Assembly (NCBI GenBank): GCA_034522175.1
Contig: JAXHLQ010000001.1
Coordinates: forward strand, 2,170,001 to 2,234,000
Reading direction: 5' to 3'
DNA length: 64,000 nucleotides
Origin: JAIPDZ01 sp034522175
GTDB taxonomy: Bacteria > Desulfobacterota > DSM-4660 > Desulfatiglandales > Desulfatiglandaceae
Positions within the stretch are counted from its first letter, which is position 1, and each line of letters begins with the position of its first letter. Made by a program: the position numbers and the translations under genes. Under the pieces are notes generated by a model. That model saw only the letters and a list, made by a program, of their open reading frames with translations, ran no database searches and had not been told where the DNA came from. Of this stretch, positions 47,113 to 55,874 are shown piece by piece.

Positions 47113-48051
47113 TCAGCCTTCAGCTCTTCTATGAATTTTCCTGAAATCAACCCATTGATCAAACAGGCCGGCCAACGTCAAAACGGCCAGAAAGAGCTGC
47201 TGAATCATTATCAGGAAATAAATACCGATTCTTACCCAAGAGGGAACGCGGTATTTATTCAAGAAAAACAAAATGATGGACAGCCCGTGAAACAGGTAGA
47301 TCGCCAGGATCACAATCAGGGTGTTGATGGCCAAAAACTCTATAGGCTTTGATGAAAAAAATAAAGCAAAACCTGAACCAATCACGCCCCAGACCAGGTG
47401 GTCCGGTGCCTTCCACCGGTCCATGGGGATAAAGTCGGGATATCTGAGGCCTCTGATCCGGAACAATGGTCTGGCAATGATGATGTTGAGCCACAGCGCA
47501 AATCCCGTACCGAGAATCATCAGGGAAGGATAGATTTTCCTCAGGATGGTCATGAAGGCCTTGACGTATCCTTCCAGTTGAATGGCGCTTTCATTGACGG
47601 TGTTTGCCGCCTCATAGGCCTTCAATGTGCTGTTCAGCTCTGACTGAAAATAAGTCAGCATCATTTCAATGGGACCCATGTTACGGGTCAGGCCGATGAC
47701 GAATAAGGACATCAGTCCCAGCAGCGACATGAGCACGGTTCCCCAGAAAACCGTCTGTCCGAGGCTGAAATTGCGTCGAAACAGTTCCGATAGCCCCACA
47801 CCGATGAGGCTGAATTCAATGGCAAAGAGGATGATATGCGATCGACCTGCGAAATGGGCCGTCACCCCGATGGCCAAAACGACCACGGCTGACAGCTTGA
47901 TGCCCCCGTAAAGCCCCAGCCGTGTGGCATAATACAAAAAGGGCAACGGGGTCAAAAGGCTCAGAAAGGGGCCTATGAAAGGGATCCAGGCAGAGGCCAG
48001 GAGTAGAAAAGCGGCCCCTCCCAAACATCCCAGCACATCAGTCGATTTCAT
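47113..48051 (-). CDS. DUF2232 multi-pass membrane protein
   Basis: A 312-residue protein with about eight hydrophobic segments (for example AAFLLLASAWIPFIGPFLSLL, VFWGTVLMSLLGLMSLFVIGL and ILGTGFALWLNIIIA). This size, topology and place between rpsR and rplI match the YybS-like DUF2232 family, of unknown function, seen in the same ribosomal cluster in Firmicutes and Desulfobacterota. It probably resides in the inner membrane. Downstream of rpsR by 107 nt. Confidence 0.75.
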   Translation of the reverse strand: MKSTDVLGCLGGAAFLLLASAWIPFIGPFLSLLTPLPFLYYATRLGLYGGIKLSAVVVLAIGVTAHFAGRSHIILFAIEFSLIGVGLSELFRRNFSLGQTVFWGTVLMSLLGLMSLFVIGLTRNMGPIEMMLTYFQSELNSTLKAYEAANTVNESAIQLEGYVKAFMTILRKIYPSLMILGTGFALWLNIIIARPLFRIRGLRYPDFIPMDRWKAPDHLVWGVIGSGFALFFSSKPIEFLAINTLIVILAIYLFHGLSIILFFLNKYRVPSWVRIGIYFLIMIQQLFLAVLTLAGLFDQWVDFRKIHRRAEG

Positions 48052-48158
48052 GGGGAATCCAGAATGGCTATTGCCCGGAAAACTGCACCATCAGCGAGGC
48101 CGCCATGAATGGGTAAACGGCCTCCCTGATCACATCAATGCCTTGCGGGGGGCGGTAA

Positions 48159-48440
48159 TTATCTCACGATGGAAGTCGTATAGGGTAACAGGGCGATGTT
48201 CCTGGCCCGTTTAATGGCCACGGTTAACTGCCTCTGGTGTTTTGCACAGTTGCCGGATATCCGCCGCGGTGTGATCTTTCCCCTTTCAGTGGTGAAATAC
48301 TTCAAGACCCTCAGGTCCTTGTAATCGATGGCAAGACTGCTGTCTGCACAAAACTTGCACACTTTTCTCCGGTGAAACGTCCTTTTAAATCGACCCCTGT
48401 TGGTACTGTCGCCCCTGTTGTATTTCTTATTGTACGCCAT
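48159..48440 (-). CDS. rpsR: 30S ribosomal protein S18
   Basis: About 93 residues starting MAYNKKYNRGDSTNRGRFKRTFHRRKVCKFCADSSLAIDYKDLRVLKYFTTERGKITPRR, the S18 pattern, followed by CAKHQRQLTVAIKRARNIALLPY. The VCKFC plus NCAKH cysteines belong to the zinc-binding (C+) form of S18. The start at 48440 overlaps the rpsF end by 14 nt; the longer frame to 48548 is Lys/Arg-rich antisense noise. It partners with S6 in the ribosome. Confidence 0.95.
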   Translation of the reverse strand: MAYNKKYNRGDSTNRGRFKRTFHRRKVCKFCADSSLAIDYKDLRVLKYFTTERGKITPRRISGNCAKHQRQLTVAIKRARNIALLPYTTSIVR

Positions 48441-48834
48441 CTTTTCCCTCGTCTTCCGAAGTTGTTTCCGTTTCGGTCTCTTCGACTGTTTCTTTGGCTT
48501 TTGCCGCTTGGGCTTCGGCCTTGAGCGCCTCCGGATCGGCATGGTCACTCAGCAGAATGGTCTGAGATTTCAAGATGCTGTCATCCAGTCCAAACTGCCT
48601 TTGAAGTTCAACGGTAATACCGGGGTCGCCGCAGAACTGCATCAGGACATAGTACCCTTTGTTGAACTTTTTGATGTCGTACGCCAGGTCCCTTTTTCCC
48701 CACTCATCAACCTTGGTGACCACCCCGCTGCTTTTTTCTATCAGGGCACTGAAACGGGCCACAATGTCTGCAACCGCTTCATCCGCCAGGTTGGGGTTGA
48801 TAATGTAAACGGTTTCGTAATGCTTCATTGCCAT
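48427..48834 (-). CDS. rpsF: 30S ribosomal protein S6
   Basis: A 135-residue protein starting MAMKHYETVYIINPNLADEAVADIVARFSALIE, with RDLAYDIKKFNKGYYVLMQFCG (S6 signature) and an acidic tail rich in Glu/Thr (VEETETETTSEDEGKDG). AAGGAGAAC lies just before the ATG at 48834. It is the first gene of the rpsF operon and binds S18. The acidic C-terminal extension of about 35 residues is common for S6. Confidence 0.95.
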   Translation of the reverse strand: MAMKHYETVYIINPNLADEAVADIVARFSALIEKSSGVVTKVDEWGKRDLAYDIKKFNKGYYVLMQFCGDPGITVELQRQFGLDDSILKSQTILLSDHADPEALKAEAQAAKAKETVEETETETTSEDEGKDGVQ

Positions 48835-48873
48835 GTTCTCCTTTCGGCCTTTTTCCTCCATAGGGATTTTTTG

Positions 48874-48912
48874 GCCCCCTGAATAAGATCCATCCGGGCT
48901 CTCTCAGGGGGC
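48874..48912 (-). promoter_or_regulatory. leader hairpin of the rpsF operon (possible S6:S18 site)
   Basis: GCCCCCTGA and TCAGGGGGC form a perfect 9-bp stem with a 21-nt loop in the 5' leader, 40 nt before rpsF. No U-run follows in the transcribed direction, so it is not a terminator. The loop contains CCCGG; S6:S18 autoregulatory motifs in other bacteria have a CCG in a bulge, so such control is possible. Confidence 0.4.
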
Positions 48913-48938
48913 AAGGAGCCATAAAAACTAAAATTTAT

Positions 48939-48967
48939 CTTTTATTAAAAAACCCTCTTGATGTCAA
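48939..48967 (-). promoter_or_regulatory. candidate promoter of the rpsF-rpsR-rplI-dnaB operon
   Basis: On the minus strand TTGACA (48962-48967), 17 nt, then TAAAAG (48939-48944), within an AT-rich stretch about 105 nt before rpsF. Spacing and location are suitable for a sigma-70 promoter. Confidence 0.5.
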
Positions 48968-48983
48968 CCTATAATTTTTAGCT

Positions 48984-50069
48984 TCATTCGAAGCGATTTC
49001 TGATGGAAAATCCCTGGTCCCGACACAGGACATCGCGTTCCGCATCCCGGAGATCCTGGGCGATCATTTCGGCCACCATGTCATCGAACGACGTCTTGGG
49101 TTTCCACCCCAGGGCTTCCTTTGCGAGGCTCGCATCTCCGAGGAGACTGTTGACCTCTGTGGGCCGGAAGTAGCCGGGATCCACGGCCACGATGCAGCGC
49201 TCCGTGTTTCGCTCAAATCCCTTCTCTTCGATCCCTTTTCCCTCCCAGCAGATGTCAAAGCCAAGATGTCGGGCAGCGGTTTCGATGAATTCTCTTACCG
49301 AGCGGTGTATGCCCGTGGCAATGACATAATCCCTCGGGGTTTCCTGCTGCAGCATGAGCCACATGAGTTCCACGTAATCCCGGGCGTGCCCCCAATCCCG
49401 CCTGGCGTCTAAGTTTCCGAGATAAAGCCTGTCCTGAAAGCCGAGTTTGATCCGGGCGAGTCCTCTCGTGATTTTCCGGGTGACAAAGGTTTCTCCGCGT
49501 ATGGGGGATTCGTGATTGAACAGGATACCGTTGCACCCATAGATCCCGTAAGCCTCCCTGTAGTTGACCGTGATCCAGTAGGCATAGAGTTTGGCCACCG
49601 CATAGGGGGAACGGGGATAAAACGGGGTCTTCTCATTTTGGGGCGTTTCCTGAACCAGCCCGTAAAGCTCGGATGTGGATGCCTGATAGAACCGGGTCTT
49701 TTTTTCGAGGCCCAGGATTCGAATGGCCTCCAGGATTCGAAGGGTCCCCAGGGCATCGGCGTTGGCCGTATATTCGGCGGTCTCAAAAGAGACCATGACA
49801 TGGCTCTGCGCGGCCAGGTTGTAAATCTCATGGGGTTGGACCTGTTGGATGATCCGGATGAGGTTGGTGGAATCGGTCAGGTCTCCGTAGTGGAGGACAA
49901 ATCGTCGGCCCGATTCGTGGGGGTCCTGGTAGAGATGGTCGATCCGGTCCGTATTAAAGAGGGACGCACGTCTCTTGATGCCGTGCACCTCATAGTCCTT
50001 CTTGAGCAGCAACTCGGCCAGGTAAGCCCCGTCCTGACCCGTGATACCGGTGATCAATGCCTTTTTCAT
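48984..50069 (-). CDS. gmd: GDP-mannose 4,6-dehydratase
   Basis: A 361-residue short-chain dehydrogenase-like enzyme that makes GDP-4-keto-6-deoxymannose. The NAD(P) loop is ALITGITGQDGAYLAELLL; GMD motifs IKRRASLFNTDRIDHLY and HYGDLTDSTNL follow, with the catalytic region QASTSELYGLVQETPQNEKTPFYPRSPYAVAKLYAYW containing Ser/Thr-Glu-Tyr-Lys. It is involved in deoxyhexose synthesis for surface polysaccharide. It is preceded 9 nt upstream by a paralogue in the same operon. Confidence 0.93.
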   Translation of the reverse strand: MKKALITGITGQDGAYLAELLLKKDYEVHGIKRRASLFNTDRIDHLYQDPHESGRRFVLHYGDLTDSTNLIRIIQQVQPHEIYNLAAQSHVMVSFETAEYTANADALGTLRILEAIRILGLEKKTRFYQASTSELYGLVQETPQNEKTPFYPRSPYAVAKLYAYWITVNYREAYGIYGCNGILFNHESPIRGETFVTRKITRGLARIKLGFQDRLYLGNLDARRDWGHARDYVELMWLMLQQETPRDYVIATGIHRSVREFIETAARHLGFDICWEGKGIEEKGFERNTERCIVAVDPGYFRPTEVNSLLGDASLAKEALGWKPKTSFDDMVAEMIAQDLRDAERDVLCRDQGFSIRNRFE

Positions 50070-50078
50070 AACGATCTC

Positions 50079-51044
50079 CTATTTGCGATTTTTGATCTCC
50101 GCTTCCACCATCATCCGTGCCACATCCCGCATCTTATACTCGGCATGCCATCCCAGTTGATGGGCCGCCTTCGCGGGGTTTGCCTTTGCGGTCAATATAT
50201 CCGTGGGGCGGTAGAGGGCGTTATCGGTTTTGACATGCGCTTCCCAGTTCAAATCAACGGCGGCGAAGGCCTCCTGTACGAAGTCCGCCAGCCGATGGGT
50301 CTCCCCCGTGGCGATGACGTAATCATCCGGCTTGTCCTGCTGGAGCATCAGCCACATGGCTTCCACATATTCAGGCGCCCAGCCCCAATCCCGCTGCACC
50401 TCAATGTTTCCAAGGGTGACGCTTTTCAGTTCATTCCGGGCAATGCGGCAGGCGGCATCTGCAATCTTTCGCGTGACGAAACGCTTGGGCCGCAACGGCG
50501 ACTCGTGATTGAAGAGCAACCCGGAACAGGCATAGAGACCATAGGCTTCACGGTAATTGGCCACATGCCAGAAGGCGGCGGATTTGGCGACGGCGTACGG
50601 GCTTCTGGGATGAAATGGCGTGGTTTCATCGGCGGCTATGCCCTCGGTGTTTCCGAAACATTCGCTGGATGCCGCATTATAAAGCTTTGTCGGCAACTCG
50701 AGAAACCGTATGGCCTCCAAGAGATTCAAGGTGCCGATACTGATGCTGTCAAAGGCCTCCACCGGCTGATCAAAGGAGAGCCCCACGGAACTCTGCCCCG
50801 CGAGATTAAAGATTTCATGGGGCCGGACCTTTTTGAGGACCTGAAGCACGCTGCGAAACTCCTTCAGGGAGACCGATTCCAATTCAACCTTGTCTCGTAT
50901 GCCCAGCTTAACCAGGTTTGTGAATCCCGATAGCTGGGCATCACGGGAAGCGCCCACCACCCGATATCCCTTGTTCAGTAACGATGCGGCGAGGTAGGTC
51001 CCATCCTGGCCGGAAATCCCAAAAATCAGTGCTGTATTTTCCAC
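50079..51044 (-). CDS. GDP-mannose 4,6-dehydratase paralogue or GDP-6-deoxy-4-ketohexose reductase
   Basis: A 321-residue extended SDR protein: ALIFGISGQDGTYLAASLLNKG for NAD(P) binding, FNLAGQSSVGLSFDQP, and the active-site stretch NAASSECFGNTEGIAADETTPFHPRSPYAVAKSAAFW with YxxxK. It is related to Gmd but shorter and lacks the RRASLFNTDRI loop. Sitting 9 nt before gmd, it may catalyse the next step (reduction to GDP-rhamnose or similar) or be a second dehydratase; the sequence does not decide. Confidence 0.8.
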   Translation of the reverse strand: MENTALIFGISGQDGTYLAASLLNKGYRVVGASRDAQLSGFTNLVKLGIRDKVELESVSLKEFRSVLQVLKKVRPHEIFNLAGQSSVGLSFDQPVEAFDSISIGTLNLLEAIRFLELPTKLYNAASSECFGNTEGIAADETTPFHPRSPYAVAKSAAFWHVANYREAYGLYACSGLLFNHESPLRPKRFVTRKIADAACRIARNELKSVTLGNIEVQRDWGWAPEYVEAMWLMLQQDKPDDYVIATGETHRLADFVQEAFAAVDLNWEAHVKTDNALYRPTDILTAKANPAKAAHQLGWHAEYKMRDVARMMVEAEIKNRK

Positions 51045-51097
51045 ATTATCCTCAGGTTATTCACCTTGTCTGTTGGGTTTCAGCGCCGTAAAGCGGT

Positions 51098-51374
51098 TCA
51101 GTCTACTGACAGCAATCGTTCAACGGCATTTGCGGAAAGGCCGCGAATACATATGGATTTCAGCCGAGCGCGTTCCCCGGAGATGATCTGCAGGTCCTTT
51201 TTAGGGCGTCCCAGTTTTTTGCCCAGCAGTTGAATGAGCGCCTTGTTTGCCTTCCCATCCACGGGGGGCGGTCAATTTGATCTTGTAGGTATCGTTCTCT
51301 TTGCCCGCCACCGCATTCCTGGAAGCCCGAGGCAAAACCTTGACCTTGAGGGTCGTTTCAACGGGTTGGGCCAT
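51098..51374 (-). CDS. yggU: DUF167/YggU family protein (apparent frameshift)
   Basis: About 92 residues, not a single open frame. It reads MAQPVETTLKVKVLPRASRNAVAGKENDTYKIKLTA, then after a shift in the C6 run (51263-51268) VDGKANKALIQLLGKKLGRPKKDLQIISGERARLKSICIRGL, to TGA at 51098-51100. This is the complete DUF167 pattern with the PRASRNA and DGKANKALI motifs. The function is unknown. It is placed 22 nt after yggT, the usual neighbour. Confidence 0.8.
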
Positions 51375-51395
51375 GCGTTTTCCGGCGGCGAGGGG

Positions 51396-51695
51396 TCAGC
51401 CAAGCCTGGCCGCCATCTGCGCAAGACTGGTGACCAGAAAAGACTGAATAAAGATGATGGCCAGGATCACGAGAATCGGCGTGAAATCCATTCCCCCGAA
51501 GTTCAGCGGAAGGCGTCTCCTGATTTGGTAAAGCACGGGTTCTGTTACATTGGTCAGAAACCGGACGATGGGATTGAACGGGTCCGGATTGACCCACGAG
51601 ATGACCGCCCGTGCAATAATGATCCACATGTAAAGGGTCAGTGCAATATCGATGATTTTGGCGACAGCACCTAAAAAATTGCCGATGACGAACAT
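51396..51695 (-). CDS. yggT: YggT family membrane protein
   Basis: A 99-residue inner-membrane protein with two hydrophobic helices at about residues 5-30 and 70-95. The YggT signature WIIIARAVISWVNPDPFNPIVRFLTNVTEPVLYQIRRRLP is present. The family has been linked to osmotic tolerance and to placement of division or polysaccharide machinery, without a settled role. The yggT-yggU order is commonly conserved. Confidence 0.88.
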   Translation of the reverse strand: MFVIGNFLGAVAKIIDIALTLYMWIIIARAVISWVNPDPFNPIVRFLTNVTEPVLYQIRRRLPLNFGGMDFTPILVILAIIFIQSFLVTSLAQMAARLG

Positions 51696-51748
51696 GAAAT
51701 GTGACCCACCTCCAGTTTTGGTTTTTCACCGCCGGGTGCAAAAGGCAT

Positions 51749-52142
51749 GTCAGAGCAGGCCATAAGCCGGGTTCTGTTTCTCAGAGGGGTCACCCGCCTC
51801 TGAGACGATGACCATTCATCTATCCCCAACGTTACCGTTGAGGTCGAGCAACCTACCCGGGAACTCGAACGGACCGTTCTCAAACGCTCCCCTATTTGGT
51901 CTTGCTCCAGGCGGGGTTTGCAGAGCCCCCATCGTCACCGACGGGGCTGGTGAGCTCTTACCTCACCGTTTCACCCTTACCAGGTCCTCGGTTAAGGAAC
52001 TGAGCGCCTGGCGGTATCCTTTCTGTGGCACTTTCCTTCCCGTTGCCGGGACTGGGTGTTACCCAGCGCCTTGTCCTGTGGAGCCCGGACTTTCCTCCCC
52101 CTCACATGAATGCGAGGCAGCGGTCATCTGTACCGCTCCGAC
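51749..52142 (-). ncRNA. rnpB: RNase P RNA (bacterial type A)
   Basis: The minus strand contains GAGGGGGAGGAAAGTCCGGGCTCC near the 5' end, the universally conserved P4 region, and AACCCGGCTTATGGCCTGC near the 3' end. P1 is formed by GTCGGAGC (5', 52135-52142) and GCTCTGAC (3', 51749-51756), an 8-bp stem that defines both ends at about 394 nt. This ribozyme matures tRNA 5' ends. Confidence 0.95.
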
Positions 52143-52191
52143 ATGCCACAACCTTAAGCTCTTTAGGCTCGACGAAATTTATCGGGGATAT

Positions 52192-52929
52192 TCAGGGCGC
52201 CGAGTCCACGTTCTGAAAGCGCTCGTCCTCACCCCAGTAGATTATTCGTGAACAATTGGGGCAATTCATGAGGGTATCCCCTCGAATCAATTCATTGAAC
52301 GTCTGGGCCGGAATGCCGAGATGGCACGCCTGGCATATCCCTCTGATCACCGGGGTTACGGCCAAACCGCCCTTTTTACCACTCAGATAATCATAGCGCT
52401 TTTTGATGCCAACGTCAATGTCCCTGGAAAAGCGGGCTTTTTTCTCTTGAAAAGTTTCGAGCTCCGCGTCCAGCGCAGCCTGTTCTTTGAGGACGGCGTC
52501 ACGATCCCGCTCAAGCTGTCGGTTTCCCTCGTTCAATTCCTTCTCTCGCGCCTTGCATTCGCTTTTCAAGGCCTCAATCTCTTCCATGAACTCAATCAAC
52601 CGATCCTCGAGGCCGGTTTTTTCCCTTTTCAATTCCCCAATTTCTTTAAGGGCCGCCTTGTATTCCTTGTTTGACGTGATGTTGGACAGTTTAACGTCCG
52701 CCTTCTTAAGGCGCTCCTCAAGGTCCTCAATCGCCTGTTCGGATTCCCGTGCTGAGCGCTCACATTCCTTGAGTCGATCCATGCCTTCATTCAATGTATG
52801 CGCCTGGCGCTCGATGTCTTCCTTAAGCGCCTGAATACGCTCGGGACCGGCCTTGAGTCTGGCACGAATAACCGATATGCGGGTGTCACAGTCCTGGATG
52901 GCTATCAAAAGCCTCATGTCTTCTTCCAA
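52192..52929 (-). CDS. coiled-coil C4-type zinc-ribbon protein
   Basis: A 245-residue protein. Residues 1-180 form a long coiled coil (ERLKKADVKLSNITSNKEYKAALKEIGELKREK). The C-terminus has ICQACHLGIP and MNCPNCSRIIYW, a four-cysteine zinc ribbon. This is the widespread DUF164/CT398-like family of unknown function, usually next to a Nif3 gene as here (25 nt). It is likely a nucleic-acid or protein adaptor. Confidence 0.85.
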   Translation of the reverse strand: MEEDMRLLIAIQDCDTRISVIRARLKAGPERIQALKEDIERQAHTLNEGMDRLKECERSARESEQAIEDLEERLKKADVKLSNITSNKEYKAALKEIGELKREKTGLEDRLIEFMEEIEALKSECKAREKELNEGNRQLERDRDAVLKEQAALDAELETFQEKKARFSRDIDVGIKKRYDYLSGKKGGLAVTPVIRGICQACHLGIPAQTFNELIRGDTLMNCPNCSRIIYWGEDERFQNVDSAP

Positions 52930-52954
52930 ATTATTTTACCTCGATGTGTATACG

Positions 52955-53770
52955 TTACCCGTCTCCCATCTCCCATGTCATGGGATCGGCTTCGTCTTCA
53001 TACACGCTGAATTCAATGGACCACCCTTCCGCTGCACATCTTTCCGCCAGCTTTTCAGCAAACAGGGTAAAGGCCGCCTTTTCCGTCCTGAAATGCCCAC
53101 CGTCAAGGAGTGCAAGGCCCAAAGATGCGGCCTCCAACGCCGCATGATGACCCACATCGCCGGTGAGGAGGAGATCAGCCCCGACTTCATGGGCGCACAT
53201 GACCAGGCTACCGCCGGATCCACCCACCACGGCGACGCGATGGATCCGCCGGTTCTTGTCTCCCACGCGTTTCAAATTGTCGATACCGAGATGACGGCCG
53301 ACCTCCCGAGCGAAGCGCCCCAATGATGCAGGCGCGGGAAGATCCCCGACCCGTCCGAGGCCGGCCTGGGCCGAGGCGTCTACAGGGCTTAACACCGACA
53401 CATTTTCAAGACCGAGAAGCTCTGCCAGCATGTCATTGATCCCGCCCTGGGCCGAATCGAGATTGGTATGGGCGGATAGGATGCTTAACCTTCCCTTGAA
53501 GGCCTCGAAAATAACGTTTCCCGGAAATGACGTGGCATCCACCCTGGAAATGGGGCGGAAAATCAACGGATGGTGAGTGAAAAGGACCTGTGCATCCGCT
53601 TTTGCGGCAGCCCGCACGGCGCTGAGGGTCGGATCGAGCGCAACCAACACGTGGTTGACCGTCGCCGTTGGGTTCCCCACCTGAAGACCCGGGTTATCCC
53701 ATGTCTCCGCCAGGGCGGCGGGCGCAATGGTTTCGAGGAGGTCAAGAAAATGCCGGATCTCAACCGCCAT
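52955..53770 (-). CDS. Nif3-like dinuclear metal protein (YbgI/GTP cyclohydrolase 1 type 2 family)
   Basis: A 271-residue protein with the metal-binding motifs LFTHHPLIF, SAHTNLDSAQGG and the C-terminal LLTGDVGHHAALEAA plus GHFRTE. Family members form toroidal hexamers with a dinuclear metal site. The reaction is unsettled, although some are annotated as GTP cyclohydrolase 1 type 2. It is upstream of the zinc-ribbon gene in one operon. The length is normal for the short form. Confidence 0.88.
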   Translation of the reverse strand: MAVEIRHFLDLLETIAPAALAETWDNPGLQVGNPTATVNHVLVALDPTLSAVRAAAKADAQVLFTHHPLIFRPISRVDATSFPGNVIFEAFKGRLSILSAHTNLDSAQGGINDMLAELLGLENVSVLSPVDASAQAGLGRVGDLPAPASLGRFAREVGRHLGIDNLKRVGDKNRRIHRVAVVGGSGGSLVMCAHEVGADLLLTGDVGHHAALEAASLGLALLDGGHFRTEKAAFTLFAEKLAERCAAEGWSIEFSVYEDEADPMTWEMGDG

Positions 53771-53806
53771 GTCTGATTCCCGTTTCCATGTCTCTAAAAA
53801 GGCGAA

Positions 53807-53833
53807 GGGCGCATCCTCTCACAGGATACGCCC
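53807..53833 (-). terminator. terminator downstream of tRNA-CAU
   Basis: In the minus direction GGGCGTATCCT and AGGATGCGCCC form an 11-bp stem with a 5-nt loop and one mismatch, followed shortly by a T5 run (53795-53799). Confidence 0.7.
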
Positions 53834-53920
53834 TTTGAGCCGTTATCGTTACCATTGGGGTGATACCATCAATTGAACGTCAATCTGTCTAAAAAACCTT
53901 AATAACAGCATATTGATTCT

Positions 53921-53996
53921 TGGTGGGCCCACCTGGGTTCGAACCAGGGACCTACCGGTTATGAGCCGGTGGCTCTTCCAGCTGAGCTATGGGCCC
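53921..53996 (-). tRNA. tRNA with CAU anticodon (Met, or Ile2 if lysidinylated)
   Basis: 76 nt including an encoded CCA. Acceptor GGGCCCA/TGGGCCC, D arm GCTC...GAGC, anticodon stem ACCGG/CCGGT with loop CTCATAA, and T loop TTCGAAC. The anticodon is CAU. It lacks the unpaired first base of an initiator, so it is elongator tRNA-Met or tRNA-Ile(CAU). The sequence alone leaves this open. Confidence 0.9.
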
Positions 53997-54099
53997 TCAA
54001 CCACCTCGCATTGTTCATGTCAAGATGCGGTTATCGCTGACATATGTCAAGGAAAATGTTGTGAGGCGTATGACCCATAAAATGGGAACGCCATCCCGG

Positions 54100-55874
54100 T
54101 CAGCTTTCCATGAAGCTCTTTAGTTTTCTGCTTCGGCTCGGGTGCCGCAGTTTTCGAAGCGCCTTGGCCTCGATCTGCCGAATCCGCTCCCGTGTTACAC
54201 AGAAATCCCGGCCCACTTCTTCCAGGGTATGATCGGCCTTTTCACCGATACCGAAACGCATGCGGAGGACCTTTTCCTCCCTCGGTGTCAGGGTGGTGAG
54301 GACGCGGCGTGTCTGTTCGGCGAGGCCGAAATTGACCACCGCATCACCGGGGAGAGGATGTTTTTATCCTCGATAAAATCGCCGAGGTGGCTGTCCTCCT
54401 CTTCGCCGATGGGGGTTTCGAGGGATATCGGTTCCTTTGCGATTTTCAGCACCTTCCGCACCTTTTCCAATGGAAACTCCATCTTCTCGGCGATCTCTTT
54501 GGAGGTGGGTTCCCTGCCGTGCTCCTGGACCAGGTATCTTGACGTCCGCATGAGTTTGTTGATGGTTTCGATCATATGGACGGGGATGCGAATGGTCCTG
54601 GCCTGGTCGGCGATGGCCCGGGTAATGGCCTGCCGGATCCACCAGGTGGCATAGGTGCTGAACTTGTAGCCACGCTGGTATTCAAATTTGTCCACCGCCT
54701 TCATCAGGCCGATATTCCCTTCCTGGATCAGATCAAGAAACATCAGTCCACGGTTTGTGTATTTCTTTGCAATGCTCACCACCAGGCGCAGGTTGGCCTG
54801 AATGAGTTCGGCCTTGGCCTTGTTTGCCTTTTCTATGCTCCCTTCGACCTTTTTCAATTTCGCCTTCAATTGTCTTGGCGTCAGGTTGCATCGTTCCTTG
54901 GCGTCTTGAATCACCGCCAGTCCCTGGTCCGCTTTGGCCTTAAGGACCATCAGTTCGCTCTTCTTCAGGCCGAGGGATTTGACCATATCGTGGTCTTTGG
55001 CTGTCTTCGGAATCTTGGCGACACATTTGTTGAGATAGGCGATGGATTTACCCCCCGCCTGAAGCATGCACTCGGCCACGTCCTTTTCTGCAGACTCAAC
55101 CTCTGCCACAAGGCTGCGGAACCCTTCCAGCATGAGTTCGATCTGTAATTTTTCCAGTGTGAAAGAGCCGGCCAGGGCCATGATTTTTTTCTGATCCTCT
55201 TTCATTTCGGCAGCGAGGGCCTTTTTCTCCTTTTCGGAAAGTCGCCCTTTTGCCTTTTGACGTCGTTTGAGCTTCAGCCCCTCGTTGAGCGCTTTCATTT
55301 GGTCGATGAGGTTGAGCAGCGAATCCTTTCTTTCTCCCATGTGGGTATAGCTGTCGTCATCCTCCAGATCATTGATGACATCCTTAAGCTTGACCTCATC
55401 CGCCTTAAGGTCTTCTCCCACTTCGATGATGTGTTCAACACCCACCGAGCACTTAAGGAGCGTCTCTAAAGCCTCCTTTTCGCCTGCTTCGATTCTCTTG
55501 GCGATCTCCACTTCTCCTTCGCGGGTTAAAAGCGAGATCCGACCCATTTCCCGAAGATACATCTTCACCGGATCCGATCCCCGGGAGGATGCGTCCGACA
55601 GCTCAAAGGCGGGAGCGGCCTTGTTATCCGCCGCTGCCGCCTTTTTCTTGTCACTTTTTTCCTTTTCAATCTTTTTCTTTGCCGCCTCATCAATCACCAT
55701 GATGTCCAGCTCTTCGAACATCATCATGAGGTCGTCGATATGCTCTTCAGAGGAAACAATTTCATCCGATAAATCATCGTTTAACTCTTCGAAGGTGATA
55801 TATCCCTTGTTTTTTCCAGTATCGATGAGCCGTTTTAAATTGAGCATGTCATTGTCGTTATTTTTATCCATCAA
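54100..55874 (-). CDS. rpoD: primary sigma factor RpoD (apparent frameshift)
   Basis: About 591 residues. Order: N-terminal region 1.1 (LKRLIDTGKNKGYITFEELNDDL), a charged non-conserved region, region 1.2 (DPVKMYLREMGRISLLTREGEVEIAKRIE), region 2 (DLIQEGNIGLMKAVDKFEYQRGYKFSTYATWWIRQAI), region 3, and region 4 (TLEEVGRDFCVTRERIRQIEAKALRKLRHP). The frame breaks at the G4 run 54349-54352; one more base gives EDKNILSPGDAVVNFGLAEQTRRVL. A broken housekeeping sigma factor cannot be real, which makes this the best single proof of sequence error in the window. It overlaps the dnaG stop by 11 nt. Confidence 0.95.
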
